This document shows, in pieces, positions 24,161-32,295 of a stretch of 64,000 nucleotides of DNA (the first letter of the stretch is position 1; each line of letters opens with the position of its first letter). The stretch lies in NCBI GenBank assembly GCA_001765415.1, contig CP017245.1, positions 1,240,001 to 1,304,000 of the forward strand. The letters are read 5' to 3'. This DNA is from Candidatus Melainabacteria bacterium MEL.A1 (GTDB lineage: Bacteria; Cyanobacteriota; Vampirovibrionia; Gastranaerophilales; Gastranaerophilaceae). A model generated the notes under the pieces. The model saw nothing but the letters and a program-made list of their open reading frames with translations, did not search any database and was not told the DNA's origin. Position numbers and translations under genes: made by a program.

Positions 24161-24955
24161 CTAAAATCTTAGAGGATAATCTTTTGGAATTTTCCAGCCA
24201 TTCATTTGGATTAGGGCAGTGCAATAAGCTCTTTCGTTACTTACTTCTTTTTTACACCCAATACTATTATTTGTTAATAACATTTCTTTTGTGCCGTCCC
24301 AACCATACATATATGGCTCAATACCCTTTTCAAAGGTATGACAACTTTTACAATTAGGAGCAAAAAAGAATGTAAAATATTTTGTTCCGCTTAAATCTGC
24401 ATTTCTTGAAAATAAACCGTCATCTCTTTCATTTAATGCGTAATCTGAAGCCTTTGGATAAAAAATAATGCTACTTGATGAAATAAGTGCTAAACTTCCA
24501 TCAGGAAAATATGTCACTACTTTCCCTTCGAAATTTTTATCTACTTCGTATTTTGTATATTTAAGATATGGTTTCAGATATTTTTCAAACCACGCTAATG
24601 CTTTTGAAGTTGTAGGATTTCCATCTTCATCTTCATTAAAGCCACCTTCTAATTCATCCCACTGCCTAACATCACCGTAATCTACTTCAGCCATTTTTAT
24701 AGCTTGGTTCATGGTTGAATAGAATTTTTCAAGACTTGTTTCAACCACTTGTTTTCTGTGGTTTGCCATAAGTGTTGGAATAGTCAAAGCTGCAACAACA
24801 CCGATTATTCCGAGAGTGATTAAAACCTCCGCCAATGTAAAGGCTATTTTACGAGAATTGTTCCAATGGGCTACGTGCGTAGCACCTGGTCGTTTTAGTG
24901 AATGATGATTCGTGAATGGTGAATAGACCTTATCGTTAAACTTGCCATTTATCAT
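24161..24955 (-). CDS. Prepilin-type N-methylation protein (type II/IV pseudopilin-like)
   Basis: A 264-residue prepilin-like protein. The class III motif AF-TLAEVLITLGIIGVVAALTI lies at about residues 40-60 with the conserved Glu at +5; the residue before the cut is Ala, not Gly. PilD-type peptidase would remove about 40 residues and methylate the new N-terminus. The globular part has four cysteines (CKSCHTF and CKKE...YCTAL), possibly disulfide pairs, and ends NGWKIPKDYPLRF. The start is at 24955 (RBS GGAAGGATATATC). Part of the leader is encoded by repeat DNA (see findings). The 3' end is copied as a fragment at 3294-3366. Assembly partners are not in the window. Confidence 0.85.
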   Translation of the reverse strand: MINGKFNDKVYSPFTNHHSLKRPGATHVAHWNNSRKIAFTLAEVLITLGIIGVVAALTIPTLMANHRKQVVETSLEKFYSTMNQAIKMAEVDYGDVRQWDELEGGFNEDEDGNPTTSKALAWFEKYLKPYLKYTKYEVDKNFEGKVVTYFPDGSLALISSSSIIFYPKASDYALNERDDGLFSRNADLSGTKYFTFFFAPNCKSCHTFEKGIEPYMYGWDGTKEMLLTNNSIGCKKEVSNERAYCTALIQMNGWKIPKDYPLRF

Positions 24956-24974
24956 GATATATCCTTCCATGTTT

Positions 24975-25006
24975 ATGAATTATATTTCTATATCATGAAT
25001 TATATT
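24975..25006. promoter_or_regulatory. Repeated ATGAATTATATT motif, candidate operator
   Basis: ATGAATTATATT occurs at 24975-24986 and 24995-25006, exactly 20 bp apart, in the divergent gap between the prepilin-like and XRE genes. An ATATCATGATAT palindrome lies at 24950-24961. Confidence 0.4.
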
Positions 25007-25032
25007 AGATATCCATATTTTGTCAAGTTTTG

Positions 25033-25038
25033 TAGAAT
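25033..25038 (+). promoter_or_regulatory. -10 of XRE gene, predicted leaderless
   Basis: TAGAAT, six bases (GAAAAA), then the ATG at 25045. There is no ribosome site. Confidence 0.45.
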
Positions 25039-25044
25039 GAAAAA

Positions 25045-25260
25045 ATGGATGATAAAAATATATTAGAAAAGGTTTCTGACAATATAAGGTTGGCTAGGTT
25101 GCAAAAAAGGATTTCGCAGGAAAAACTTGCTGAGATGGTTGATATTTCAACAAAATATCTTAATATGATTGAAAACAGAAAAGCTAATCCAACTATTGTA
25201 ATTGTCGTCAAGATTTGTAAGGTTCTAAATATTGAGCTTTCTGCTATTTGGTCTGAATAG
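25045..25260 (+). CDS. Single-domain XRE-family HTH regulator
   Basis: A 71-residue HTH protein: NIRLARLQKRISQEKLAEMV, DISTKYLNMIENRKANPTIV, IVVKICKVLNIELSAIW. It is close in layout to the 14122 protein but with a different recognition helix. It lies divergent from the prepilin-like gene and shares with it a 75-bp gap holding two ATGAATTATATT motifs, so it is the natural candidate regulator of that gene. Both are enclosed by the 68-bp direct repeats. Confidence 0.87.
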   Translation: MDDKNILEKVSDNIRLARLQKRISQEKLAEMVDISTKYLNMIENRKANPTIVIVVKICKVLNIELSAIWSE

Positions 25261-25299
25261 ATTTTTGATTATTATTAATCCTTCCACCGCAAGCGGTCC

Positions 25300-25321
25300 C
25301 CCTTCCTTTTCAAGGAAGGTT
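25300..25321. repeat. Short palindromic repeat CCTTCCTTTTCAAGGAAGG
   Basis: Perfect inverted repeat CTTCCTT-ttc-AAGGAAG in the gap after the XRE gene. A related element, CCTCCC-ttttga-GGGAGG, occurs at about 28460-28478. Confidence 0.6.
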
Positions 25322-25330
25322 AATTTATAT

Positions 25331-25398
25331 GTCATTACGAGGAGCGAAGCGACGTAGTAATCCTATTCATATTAAAAATAATGAGATTACTACGCAAA
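25331..25398. repeat. 68-bp direct repeat, right copy
   Basis: Same orientation as 24071-24138, two substitutions (TGAAAC versus CGAAGC region). The ends of the two copies are 1.33 kb apart. Confidence 0.9.
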
Positions 25399-25426
25399 CT
25401 AAAGTTTGCTCGTAAAGACAATTTAA

Positions 25427-25690
25427 GGCTACGTGCGTAGGACTTTTTATCAATATATGAAGTATGAATTAACGTTGCCACAGAGGGAAACGGGCTTTAA
25501 CAACACACCGAAGTATATGAAATAGATACAGATATTGTCGCAGTGGGCTACGTGCATAGAACTTTTATCAATATATGAAGTATGAACCAATTTTGTCACA
25601 AATGGCGGGTCGAGCGGCACATGCTATACACCAAAGTATGAAGTACTTTAGACCAATATTGTTACAGTGGGAAACAGGCTTCGCCTGCAA
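25427..25690. repeat. Degenerate array of 59-65 bp units (GGCTACGTGCGTAG family)
   Basis: Four full units start at 25427, 25486, 25546 and 25605, with a partial fifth at 25670. Units 1 and 3 begin GGCTACGTGC and carry ATCAATATATGAAGTATGAA. Units 2 and 5 begin GGAAAC. The spacing is constant while the sequence has drifted. Same family as 3081-3200 (inverse orientation) and 59672-59870. Together with the adjacent 25690-25770 structure it fills most of the 640-bp gap before the kinase gene; no gene is seen there. Confidence 0.75.
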
Positions 25691-25695
25691 AAAAA

Positions 25696-25762
25696 AGCCA
25701 TTCTTTAGTAAGAACGGCTACCAGACTTGGGGAGGAGGTATGAAAAACTAATGTTTTTCATA
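25696..25762 (+). ncRNA. Putative structured RNA with strong Shine-Dalgarno and 3-codon ORF
   Basis: Hairpin AGCC-a-TTCTT/AAGAA-c-GGCT (25696-25719), then GGAGGAGG (25731-25738), then ATG-AAA-AAC-TAA at 25740-25751. The last overlaps a second perfect hairpin TATGAAAAAC/GTTTTTCATA (25739-25762). Two tight stems and an isolated ribosome site without a gene suggest an RNA element rather than chance. Function unknown. Confidence 0.35.
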
Positions 25763-25892
25763 TCTAATACTTTTATATACGGCGATGGGAAATTAAAACT
25801 TTTGTTTTTTATAAAAATCTCATCTATTTGATGTAGAAAGTTTGGAATAATAAATACATTATTAATTTTCTGGTAAAATTAGAAAAATTTGA

Positions 25893-25898
25893 TATAAT
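25893..25898 (+). promoter_or_regulatory. Extended -10 of kinase gene, predicted leaderless
   Basis: TGA-TATAAT, six bases (AAATTT), then the ATG at 25905. There is no ribosome site, and the frame is closed upstream by a TGA at 25890, which overlaps the -10. Confidence 0.6.
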
Positions 25899-25904
25899 AA
25901 ATTT

Positions 25905-26618
25905 ATGAACGAGTATGAAGATTTTATTTCTACAGTAAGTCACGAGTTGAGAACACCTTTGACATCAATTAGGGGGTTTTCTCAGACTATGTTGGCATCA
26001 TGGGACAAATTGGATGATGAAAGCAAAAAAAAGTTTTTGAAAATAATTGTAGAGCAATCTAATAGGCTTATTAATCTTGTTGAGAACATGCTTAGTGTAA
26101 CGAAGTTGCAAGGAGCTAAAGAAAATTTGATTTATAAAGAAGTTTCTATTAAACCTGTTGTTGAGATGATTGCATCTATTGTGAAAAACCAATATAAGGA
26201 TAAGAGTTTTAAGATTGATATCAGCTCTAAAGTTCCTAATATTTTGGTCGATAAGGATAAGTTTCAGCAGATTATGACTAATTTGATGGAAAATGCGGCC
26301 AAGTATGGAGATGAAGGAAGTGTTATTGAAGTTCGGGCTGTTTATGTACCTGAAAATGTATGTATAGAAGTGATTAATAGTGGAATAGAAATTCCAAAAG
26401 AGGATTACGAAAAGATTTTCACTAAATTTTCAAGGATTGATAACCCGCTGACCAGAAAAGTTCAGGGAAGTGGGCTAGGGCTTTATATAACCAAAAGCCT
26501 TGTTGAAAAAATGGGTGGAAAGATTTTTGTTACGTCAGGAGATGGGATTACTAAATTTAGTGTTAGTATGCCGGCTGGAAATATAGAGCGTCAAGCGAGG
26601 GAAAAATGCAAGCAGTAA
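25905..26618 (+). CDS. Sensorless histidine kinase
   Basis: A 237-residue two-component kinase with only HisKA (about 1-70) and HATPase_c (about 110-230) domains. The phospho-accepting His13 lies in TVSHELRTPLTS, the N box is NLMENAAKYG, and the G2 box is GSGLGLYITK. It has no membrane segment, PAS or GAF domain, and the catalytic histidine is only 13 residues from the start. The stop codon just upstream shows that this is the real N-terminus. It must be driven by a partner protein. The response regulator gene overlaps by 13 bp. Confidence 0.92.
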   Translation: MNEYEDFISTVSHELRTPLTSIRGFSQTMLASWDKLDDESKKKFLKIIVEQSNRLINLVENMLSVTKLQGAKENLIYKEVSIKPVVEMIASIVKNQYKDKSFKIDISSKVPNILVDKDKFQQIMTNLMENAAKYGDEGSVIEVRAVYVPENVCIEVINSGIEIPKEDYEKIFTKFSRIDNPLTRKVQGSGLGLYITKSLVEKMGGKIFVTSGDGITKFSVSMPAGNIERQAREKCKQ

Positions 26619-27892
26619 CATTGATTATCGACAAAAGACGTGAACTATCCATTAAGTATAAAAAAATTCTTGAGAACAAAAACAATAAGGTTTTGATTAG
26701 CAAGAATTTGATTGGTGCAATGAAAATTATTCAGGATAAAGAACCTGATTTGATAATAATTTCTGATAGCGTAGAAGGTGATTTGTCGGATTATTGTAAA
26801 AAAATCAGGGCTTTGACTTATAATATGCGCCCTATAATCATTGCGACTTCTAAATCTGCAGAGTTGCAGGATAGATTAGAAGTTTTGGAGAACGGGGCTG
26901 ACGATTTTATTTCTGAACCGGTTAATTCTGATGAATTTTTGATGAGGATAAAGGCTCATTTGCGTCGAGAGCTTGAATCTAATATGGATGCAAAGCATAT
27001 TCTTGCAGGGAAAAATTATTCTTTAAGAGCATTGAAAAGGATTGTCAGTGAGGATAAATCTTGGGCTGCAATGCTTGTAAGTATTGAAAATTTCGAAAAT
27101 TATAAGGAAACATATACGGAGCTTGCTTCTGACAAGTTGGTTCAGACATATTGTGCAATTATAAATTCAGCGTTGTCTGAAAGCGATTATTTGGGTGCGT
27201 TGTCTGAAAATAAGTTTTTGATTATTACCGATAGTATTAAGGCTGAAAAAATTGCAAATTATTTAACTTTTGCGTTTGATTCAGTTGCGAATAAATTTTA
27301 TTCTCCACAAGATATTCGTAGAGGTTTTATGCTTATGCACGGGGATGAATTTGCGGGGAGAAGATCCAATTTTGTGCATACAACGATTGGAATTGTGACA
27401 AATGAGTTTTTGAAATATCAGGATTCTTCGCAATTATTGGGAGCGTTAATGCAAATACATAAACTTGCGGATATGCCGACTAAATCAAATTATTTAGCAG
27501 AGAGGCCAAGAATTAGTGCAGAAAATTCTGTAAGTAATGAGGTTAACAAAAGAATTTTTATTGTAGAAGATGACGAGGCGATGACGATACTTTTGACGAC
27601 TATTCTTGATTTGCAAGGGTATGAAGTAAGTGTTGTAAAAAGTTATGATGAAATTTTGAAAAATATTCCGGCATTGATAATTTTGGATGCAGGCAGTATT
27701 GATGCGTTGAAAGGAATTGAGCTTTGTAAAAAGATTAGGCAAAATTCTGATTTTGACAAGACAAAATTGATTGTAACTTCAATTTTACATGACAAAGAAT
27801 TGATATTGACTGCCGGAGCGGATTTATATATTCCAAAACCTTATGAAATCTCAAATTTGATTAAATGGGTTGAAAAATTGTTGAACGGATAG
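26606..27892 (+). CDS. Response regulator with two receiver domains and a degenerate GGDEF-like middle
   Basis: A 428-residue protein. The first receiver domain (1-120) keeps Asp54 (IIISDSVEGD), but the usual lysine is Glu (FISEPVNS) and the acidic pair is incomplete, so it may not be phosphorylated normally. Residues about 130-290 have a GGDEF-like fold (WAAMLVSIENFENYKETY and ALSENKFLIITD) without a GGDEF motif, so no diguanylate cyclase activity is expected. The second receiver (about 312-428) is complete: IVEDDEA, ALIILDAGS, PKPYE. No DNA-binding output domain is present. It is translationally coupled to the sensorless kinase at 25905. Confidence 0.85.
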   Translation: MQAVTLIIDKRRELSIKYKKILENKNNKVLISKNLIGAMKIIQDKEPDLIIISDSVEGDLSDYCKKIRALTYNMRPIIIATSKSAELQDRLEVLENGADDFISEPVNSDEFLMRIKAHLRRELESNMDAKHILAGKNYSLRALKRIVSEDKSWAAMLVSIENFENYKETYTELASDKLVQTYCAIINSALSESDYLGALSENKFLIITDSIKAEKIANYLTFAFDSVANKFYSPQDIRRGFMLMHGDEFAGRRSNFVHTTIGIVTNEFLKYQDSSQLLGALMQIHKLADMPTKSNYLAERPRISAENSVSNEVNKRIFIVEDDEAMTILLTTILDLQGYEVSVVKSYDEILKNIPALIILDAGSIDALKGIELCKKIRQNSDFDKTKLIVTSILHDKELILTAGADLYIPKPYEISNLIKWVEKLLNG

Positions 27893-27925
27893 ATTGATAA
27901 TTAATTAACAGGAGAAAAATAAAAT

Positions 27926-28402
27926 ATGTATAGAATTGGTATAGGGTATGATATTCATAAGCTTACGACAGGCAGAGATTTGATAATTGGAGGAGTAAAA
28001 ATTACTCATGAAAAGGGGTTGTTAGGTCATTCTGATGCAGATGTTTTAATTCATGCGATTATTGATGCGATGCTAGGAGCGTTGGCTCTTTCTGACATTG
28101 GAACAATTTTTCCTGATACGAGTGAATTATATAAAGATGCTGATAGTACAGTATTATTGAGAGATGTTTATAATTTAATTAAAGAGAAAAAATATGTAAT
28201 AGAAAATATTGATAGTAATATTATTGCGCAACAACCGAAAATGATGCCATATATTCCTAAGATGAAAGAGGTTTTGTGCAAGATTTTGGAAATTGAAACT
28301 GATAGACTTTCAATAAAAGCTAAAACTAATGAAAAAATGGATGCAGTAGGGCAAGAACTTGCTATTGAAGCACAGGCAGTTGTTTTGATGAAAAGAGTGT
28401 AG
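27926..28402 (+). CDS. ispF: 2-C-methyl-D-erythritol 2,4-cyclodiphosphate synthase
   Basis: Fifth enzyme of the MEP isoprenoid pathway, forming the cyclic diphosphate from CDP-ME-2-phosphate. The 158 residues show the metal site DIHKL (Asp and His near residues 8-10), the HSDADVLIHAIIDAMLGAL signature, ALSDIGTIFPD, and the late KAKTNEKMDAVG loop. RBS is CAGGAG. It is 33 bp after the response regulator and may share its transcript. ispE, an earlier enzyme of the same pathway, begins at the right end of the window. Confidence 0.97.
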   Translation: MYRIGIGYDIHKLTTGRDLIIGGVKITHEKGLLGHSDADVLIHAIIDAMLGALALSDIGTIFPDTSELYKDADSTVLLRDVYNLIKEKKYVIENIDSNIIAQQPKMMPYIPKMKEVLCKILEIETDRLSIKAKTNEKMDAVGQELAIEAQAVVLMKRV

Positions 28403-28544
28403 GTAGTTGGAAGCAGGGAAGTTAAGCAGCGAAGCAGCTAAGCCTATAATGTGAAATTCCTCCCTTTTGAGGGAGGTTAGGTGGGTGCTGATTTTAAGAT
28501 TTTCTTTGTGATGAAATTTGTCTGTGGTTGAAAGGATTTGTTCG

Positions 28545-29225
28545 ATGAACGTAAAACAAAAATTATCAGAAAAAGCAGAAGAAAAATATAGAAAATTCTC
28601 TCAATCATTAATTCCTAATATTAATAATGTTCTAGGGGTAAGATTGCCTGTTTTGCGTAAGATTGCAAAAGAAATTTACAAATCTGATAATTGGAAAGAT
28701 TTTCTTAAACAAAATGATTTTGAATATATGGAAGAAGCAATGTTGCAGGCAATGGTTATTGGGCTTGTAAAAGATAGCCCTGAAAATATTCTTGCGATGG
28801 TAAAAGATTTTGTGCCAAAAATCAATAATTGGTCAGTGTGCGATTGCTTTTGTACAGGGTTAAAATTTACACAAAAACATAAAAAACTTGTTTGGGATTT
28901 TATTCAACCATATTTTAAATCTTGTGAAGAATATAATATTCGGTTAGCGTATGTTATGTTGTTGGAGTATTTTATTGATGAAAATTATATTGATGAATGT
29001 TTAAAATGTATTGACGAATTTAAAGATGACAGATATTATGCGCAAATGGCTTGTGCGTGGGCTTTGTCGATATGTTATATTAAATTTCCTGAAAAAACCT
29101 TAAAATATTTGAAAAAATCGAAGTTAGATAATTGGACTTTTAATAAAGGAATACAGAAAATTTGTGAATCATTAAGGGTTGATAAAAGTGCCAAAACCAT
29201 GCTAAAATGTTTAAAAAGAAGGTAG
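28545..29225 (+). CDS. AlkD-like HEAT-repeat DNA alkylation repair protein
   Basis: A 226-residue all-helical protein of the AlkD/AlkC type, DNA glycosylases that remove cationic N3- or N7-alkyl purines without base flipping. Seen are YRKFSQSLIPNINNVLGVRLP, LRKIAKEIYK, NNWSVCDCFCTGL, YDxR-like NIRLAYVMLLEYF and the closing DNWTFNKGIQKICES. The usual catalytic aspartate neighbourhood (WSVCD) is kept. The ATG at 28545 has AAAGGA upstream; a TTG 27 bp earlier is rejected. The CDF exporter starts 2 bp after the stop. Confidence 0.88.
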   Translation: MNVKQKLSEKAEEKYRKFSQSLIPNINNVLGVRLPVLRKIAKEIYKSDNWKDFLKQNDFEYMEEAMLQAMVIGLVKDSPENILAMVKDFVPKINNWSVCDCFCTGLKFTQKHKKLVWDFIQPYFKSCEEYNIRLAYVMLLEYFIDENYIDECLKCIDEFKDDRYYAQMACAWALSICYIKFPEKTLKYLKKSKLDNWTFNKGIQKICESLRVDKSAKTMLKCLKRR

Positions 29226-29227
29226 TT

Positions 29228-30121
29228 ATGAACCTAATTAAAGAAAAAAAATTAGCAGCAGGGTTGTCAATATCCTCAAACGCTTTTATCATTATTTTAA
29301 AATTTATTGCCGGCTCAATTTCGGGCAGTATAAGTATAATTTCAGAAGCAATCCATTCTCTTAGTGACTTTTTGGCATCGGTTTTAACATTTTTTGCCGT
29401 AATTAAATCTTCTGAACCTGCAGATAAAACCCATCCGTTCGGGCATGGAAAATATGAAGATATGTCAGGATTTATTGAAGGTGGTTTGATTATTTTTGCA
29501 GGGTTCTATATTATTTGGGAAGCTCTTAAAAAAATTATTTTCCATCAGACTGTAGAAGTTGATACAACGCTAGGTATTTGCGTAATGCTTTTTGCCGTTG
29601 TTGCGAATATTTTTGTAAGTTCATATTTGTTTAAAGTTGCGGAAAAATCAGACTCTGTCTCTTTGCATGCCGATGGAGAACATTTGAGAACAGATGTTTT
29701 TTCATCATTAGGTGTACTTTTGGGATTGGTTTTAATTAAGGTTACAGGAATTCCTGTTTTAGATCCGATTATTGCAATTTTGGTTGCGATATTCGTTCTA
29801 AAGGCTGGATTTGAGATATCAAAAAAGACATTGAATAACTTACTTGACGGTACTTTGCCAACAGAAGATATTGAAACAATTAAAAACATTATAAATTCTT
29901 ATAATAATGAGTGTTTGAGAGGATATAAAGATTTAAAAGCAAGACGTTCCGGACCTTCTAAGGATATAGAAATAACAATGCTTTTTCCTGAAAACATGAC
30001 AATTTCTGATTGCCACAAGATTTGTGACGATATTGAAAATCTTTTGAAAAAAAATCTTGGAAATTGTAATACAATTATCCATGCCGAACCGGAAAAGAAC
30101 AAAAATATTTCTCGAAAGTAG
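29228..30121 (+). CDS. Cation diffusion facilitator transporter
   Basis: A 297-residue inner-membrane antiporter exporting Zn2+, Co2+, Fe2+ or Mn2+ in exchange for protons. Six membrane helices are predicted; helix 2 carries SEAIHSLSDFLAS (H and D ligands) and helix 5 carries HADGEHLRTDVFSS, matching the HxxxD metal site. The amphipathic loop DKTHPFGHGKYED is classic for the family, and a cytosolic domain follows from about residue 205. RBS is AGAAGG, placing the start at 29228. It is co-transcribed with the AlkD-like gene. Confidence 0.93.
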   Translation: MNLIKEKKLAAGLSISSNAFIIILKFIAGSISGSISIISEAIHSLSDFLASVLTFFAVIKSSEPADKTHPFGHGKYEDMSGFIEGGLIIFAGFYIIWEALKKIIFHQTVEVDTTLGICVMLFAVVANIFVSSYLFKVAEKSDSVSLHADGEHLRTDVFSSLGVLLGLVLIKVTGIPVLDPIIAILVAIFVLKAGFEISKKTLNNLLDGTLPTEDIETIKNIINSYNNECLRGYKDLKARRSGPSKDIEITMLFPENMTISDCHKICDDIENLLKKNLGNCNTIIHAEPEKNKNISRK

Positions 30122-30254
30122 CTTGGTGACTTGTTGCCTTAGTGATTAAATAAAAATTACAAATTGTTACGATACTCTTTTAAAAGTTTCATGTTTAAAG
30201 TATGCTGAGCGTGTGTGTACAAACACATTATTAACAAAGGAAGGTGTGAAAAAT

Positions 30255-30896
30255 ATGCCAAAATTTAACTTAATGTCATATATTATGCCACCTGAAGATA
30301 AAATGTTCTTTACATATTTTCAGGATAGCGCAGAGATTTGCCAAAAAACAGCCCGTCTTTATGACAAAATTATGCACGATAAATTGACTGACGAATACAA
30401 AGAAAAAGCTTTGAAATATAAAAAGAAAGGTAAACTTTCGTATAAAGCTGTTTTGAAACAGTTGAATAAAAGTTTTATAACCCCGATTGAAAGAGAAGAT
30501 ATTCAAACAATTGCGGTACAATTAAATAAAATTACTAAAAAAATCGTAAAAGCCTGCTTGAATTTAGAAGTGTACAGATTAAATGATTACACTGACGAAA
30601 TGAAAGAACAGGCTTTAACTTTAGTTCAAGCAACTGACAAACTTGCCGAAATTGTTAAGCTTTTCAAAAAGGTTTCTGATGTTGAAAAAATTACAAAATT
30701 GAACATTGAAATGAAAGAAATCGAAGCTCACGGTGATGAAATACACCGTCGTGCTATGGGAAATTTATTCTCTGGCAAATATGAAGCTCTTGAAGTTATC
30801 AAACTTAGAGATATGTATAAAGAGATTGAAAACGCTTTTGATGCTTGTTTCTATGTTACAGATACGATTTTGAATGTTGTTTTGAAACAATCATAG
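30255..30896 (+). CDS. DUF47 (PhoU-like) partner of phosphate transporter
   Basis: A 213-residue helical protein of the DUF47/PhoU-like family, usually encoded beside Pit phosphate transporters and thought to control them. Motifs are FFTYFQDSAEICQKTARLY, the metal-binding-like EIEAHGDEIHRRAMGNLFS, and the late RDMYKEIENAFDACFYVTD. The start at 30255 follows GGAAGGTGTG; an upstream GTG frame extension looks spurious. The pit gene follows 87 bp downstream. Confidence 0.92.
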   Translation: MPKFNLMSYIMPPEDKMFFTYFQDSAEICQKTARLYDKIMHDKLTDEYKEKALKYKKKGKLSYKAVLKQLNKSFITPIEREDIQTIAVQLNKITKKIVKACLNLEVYRLNDYTDEMKEQALTLVQATDKLAEIVKLFKKVSDVEKITKLNIEMKEIEAHGDEIHRRAMGNLFSGKYEALEVIKLRDMYKEIENAFDACFYVTDTILNVVLKQS

Positions 30897-30983
30897 TTAA
30901 AGTACCAATAAAATCCTTCGCTAATCGCTCAGGATGACGATAAGCACTGTAAATTAAAAGAATTAAGGATAAAATAAAAATCA

Positions 30984-31997
30984 ATGATAACAATTTTAAT
31001 ATTAATAGCCGTAATAGTAGTAGCTCTTGCATTTGAATTTATTAACGGATTTCACGATTGTGCAAACGCAATTGCAACGGTTGTATCAACAAAAGTTCTA
31101 TCACCAAAACAAGCTGTATTATTTGGCGCAAGCCTTGAATTTCTCGGAGCATTGACCGGAACTCACGTTGCTAAAACAATAGGTTCTGGGATTGTTAATT
31201 CCGATATGATTACGTTGACAGTAATCTTTTGTGCCTTACTTGCTGCGGTTATTTGGAACTTGTTTACTTGGTGGCTAGGTTTACCGTCAAGTTCTTCTCA
31301 CGCACTAATTGGAGGACTTTTAGGAGCTGCGATTGTAAAAGCCGGAATTAACGTTGTACATGTTCATACATTGATGGATAAAGTTATTATTCCAATGTTT
31401 ACATCGCCAATGTTAGGTTTCTGTGTGGGATTTACGTTAATGCTATTAATCGCTTGGGTTGTAATTGTTTTGAGAGAAACTCCAAATACAGTAAACAAAC
31501 AGTTTAGAAAATTGCAACTTTTATCATCAGGTTTGATGGCATTAAGTCACGGTTCAAATGATGCCCAAAAAACAATGGGTATAATTACTTTGGCATTACT
31601 AGCAGGCGGAGTTTTGAAGCCAGATCCGACAGGTGGGTTTGAAATTCCTCTATACGTAATTATTGCTTGTGCGATGACAATGGCTGCCGGAACAATGAAC
31701 GGCGGTTGGAAGATTATCAAAACAATGGGGCATAAGATTATTAAACTTAAACCAATTCACGGTTTTGCTGCTGAAACATCCGCTGCAGGTTTGATTTTGA
31801 CAGCGTCACATTTTGGTATTCCATTGAGTACAACTCACGTAATTTCAACTGCTATTATGGGTGTTGGTTCAACATTCCATGCGCATGCCGTTAAATGGAG
31901 AATTGTTGGAAACATTGTAATCGCTTGGGTTGTAACAATTCCGGCATGTATGATTATTTCATCAATTATTTATTATTTGATTTATAAAATTATTTAA
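30984..31997 (+). CDS. pit: Pit-family inorganic phosphate transporter
   Basis: A 337-residue inner-membrane proton- or sodium-coupled phosphate importer with about ten helices. The two inverted halves are visible: FINGFHDCANAIATVVSTK and WLGLPSSSSHALIGGLLGA in the first, MALSHGSNDAQKTMGI and HFGIPLSTTHVISTAIMG in the second. Length is short for the family because the central cytosolic loop is small. The DUF47 gene just upstream is its usual partner. A TAAAAT lies 8 nt before the ATG, so the leader may be very short, or the gene may be read from the upstream transcript. Confidence 0.95.
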   Translation: MITILILIAVIVVALAFEFINGFHDCANAIATVVSTKVLSPKQAVLFGASLEFLGALTGTHVAKTIGSGIVNSDMITLTVIFCALLAAVIWNLFTWWLGLPSSSSHALIGGLLGAAIVKAGINVVHVHTLMDKVIIPMFTSPMLGFCVGFTLMLLIAWVVIVLRETPNTVNKQFRKLQLLSSGLMALSHGSNDAQKTMGIITLALLAGGVLKPDPTGGFEIPLYVIIACAMTMAAGTMNGGWKIIKTMGHKIIKLKPIHGFAAETSAAGLILTASHFGIPLSTTHVISTAIMGVGSTFHAHAVKWRIVGNIVIAWVVTIPACMIISSIIYYLIYKII

Positions 31998-32007
31998 GGA
32001 GACATCT

Positions 32008-32220
32008 ATGAAAGTTCAACCAATTAGTAATTCATACAGAAATGTTAATACAAATAATACAAACCGAAGAGATGTGAATTTTGGTTGGTTTGGTGGTCCT
32101 ATGGAACCAATTTCAACAACCCAAAAACATAGTATAAAAAAATCTGTATTATTTGCAAATAGTTTGATAAAAGATGTAATTTTAAATAAAAATTTTTGGA
32201 ATTTTCTGTTAAAAAAATAA
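32008..32220 (+). CDS. Small lineage-specific protein
   Basis: A 70-residue protein opening MKVQPISNSYRNVN, a leader style shared with other proteins of this lineage. A NFGWFGGP turn follows, then a basic helix. RBS AAGGAG lies at good distance. It may be a short remnant of a longer gene, because typical members with this leader continue into a folded domain. Function unknown. It starts 10 bp after pit. Confidence 0.55.
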   Translation: MKVQPISNSYRNVNTNNTNRRDVNFGWFGGPMEPISTTQKHSIKKSVLFANSLIKDVILNKNFWNFLLKK

Positions 32221-32295
32221 CAAAATATTTATTACGGATGTAAAGGATAAGAAGTAAATTAGATTTACTAATCCGCCAGCAAAACTGTTTAGAAT

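Noticed and set aside
24121..24357. A plus-strand frame at the 3' end of the prepilin-like gene
   Set aside because: Antisense of a well-supported gene and partly repeat DNA.
25427..25690. Regular ~59-bp spacing suggesting a CRISPR array
   Set aside because: The units are degenerate over their whole length with no constant repeat and unique spacers, and no cas genes are near.
26606..27892. Diguanylate cyclase activity of the response regulator
   Set aside because: The middle domain lacks a GGDEF or GGEEF motif.
30900..30983. Short TCGCTAATCGCTCAGGATGACG stretch as a regulatory element before pit
   Set aside because: It looks like one of the scattered intergenic repeat fragments, with no palindrome or promoter.
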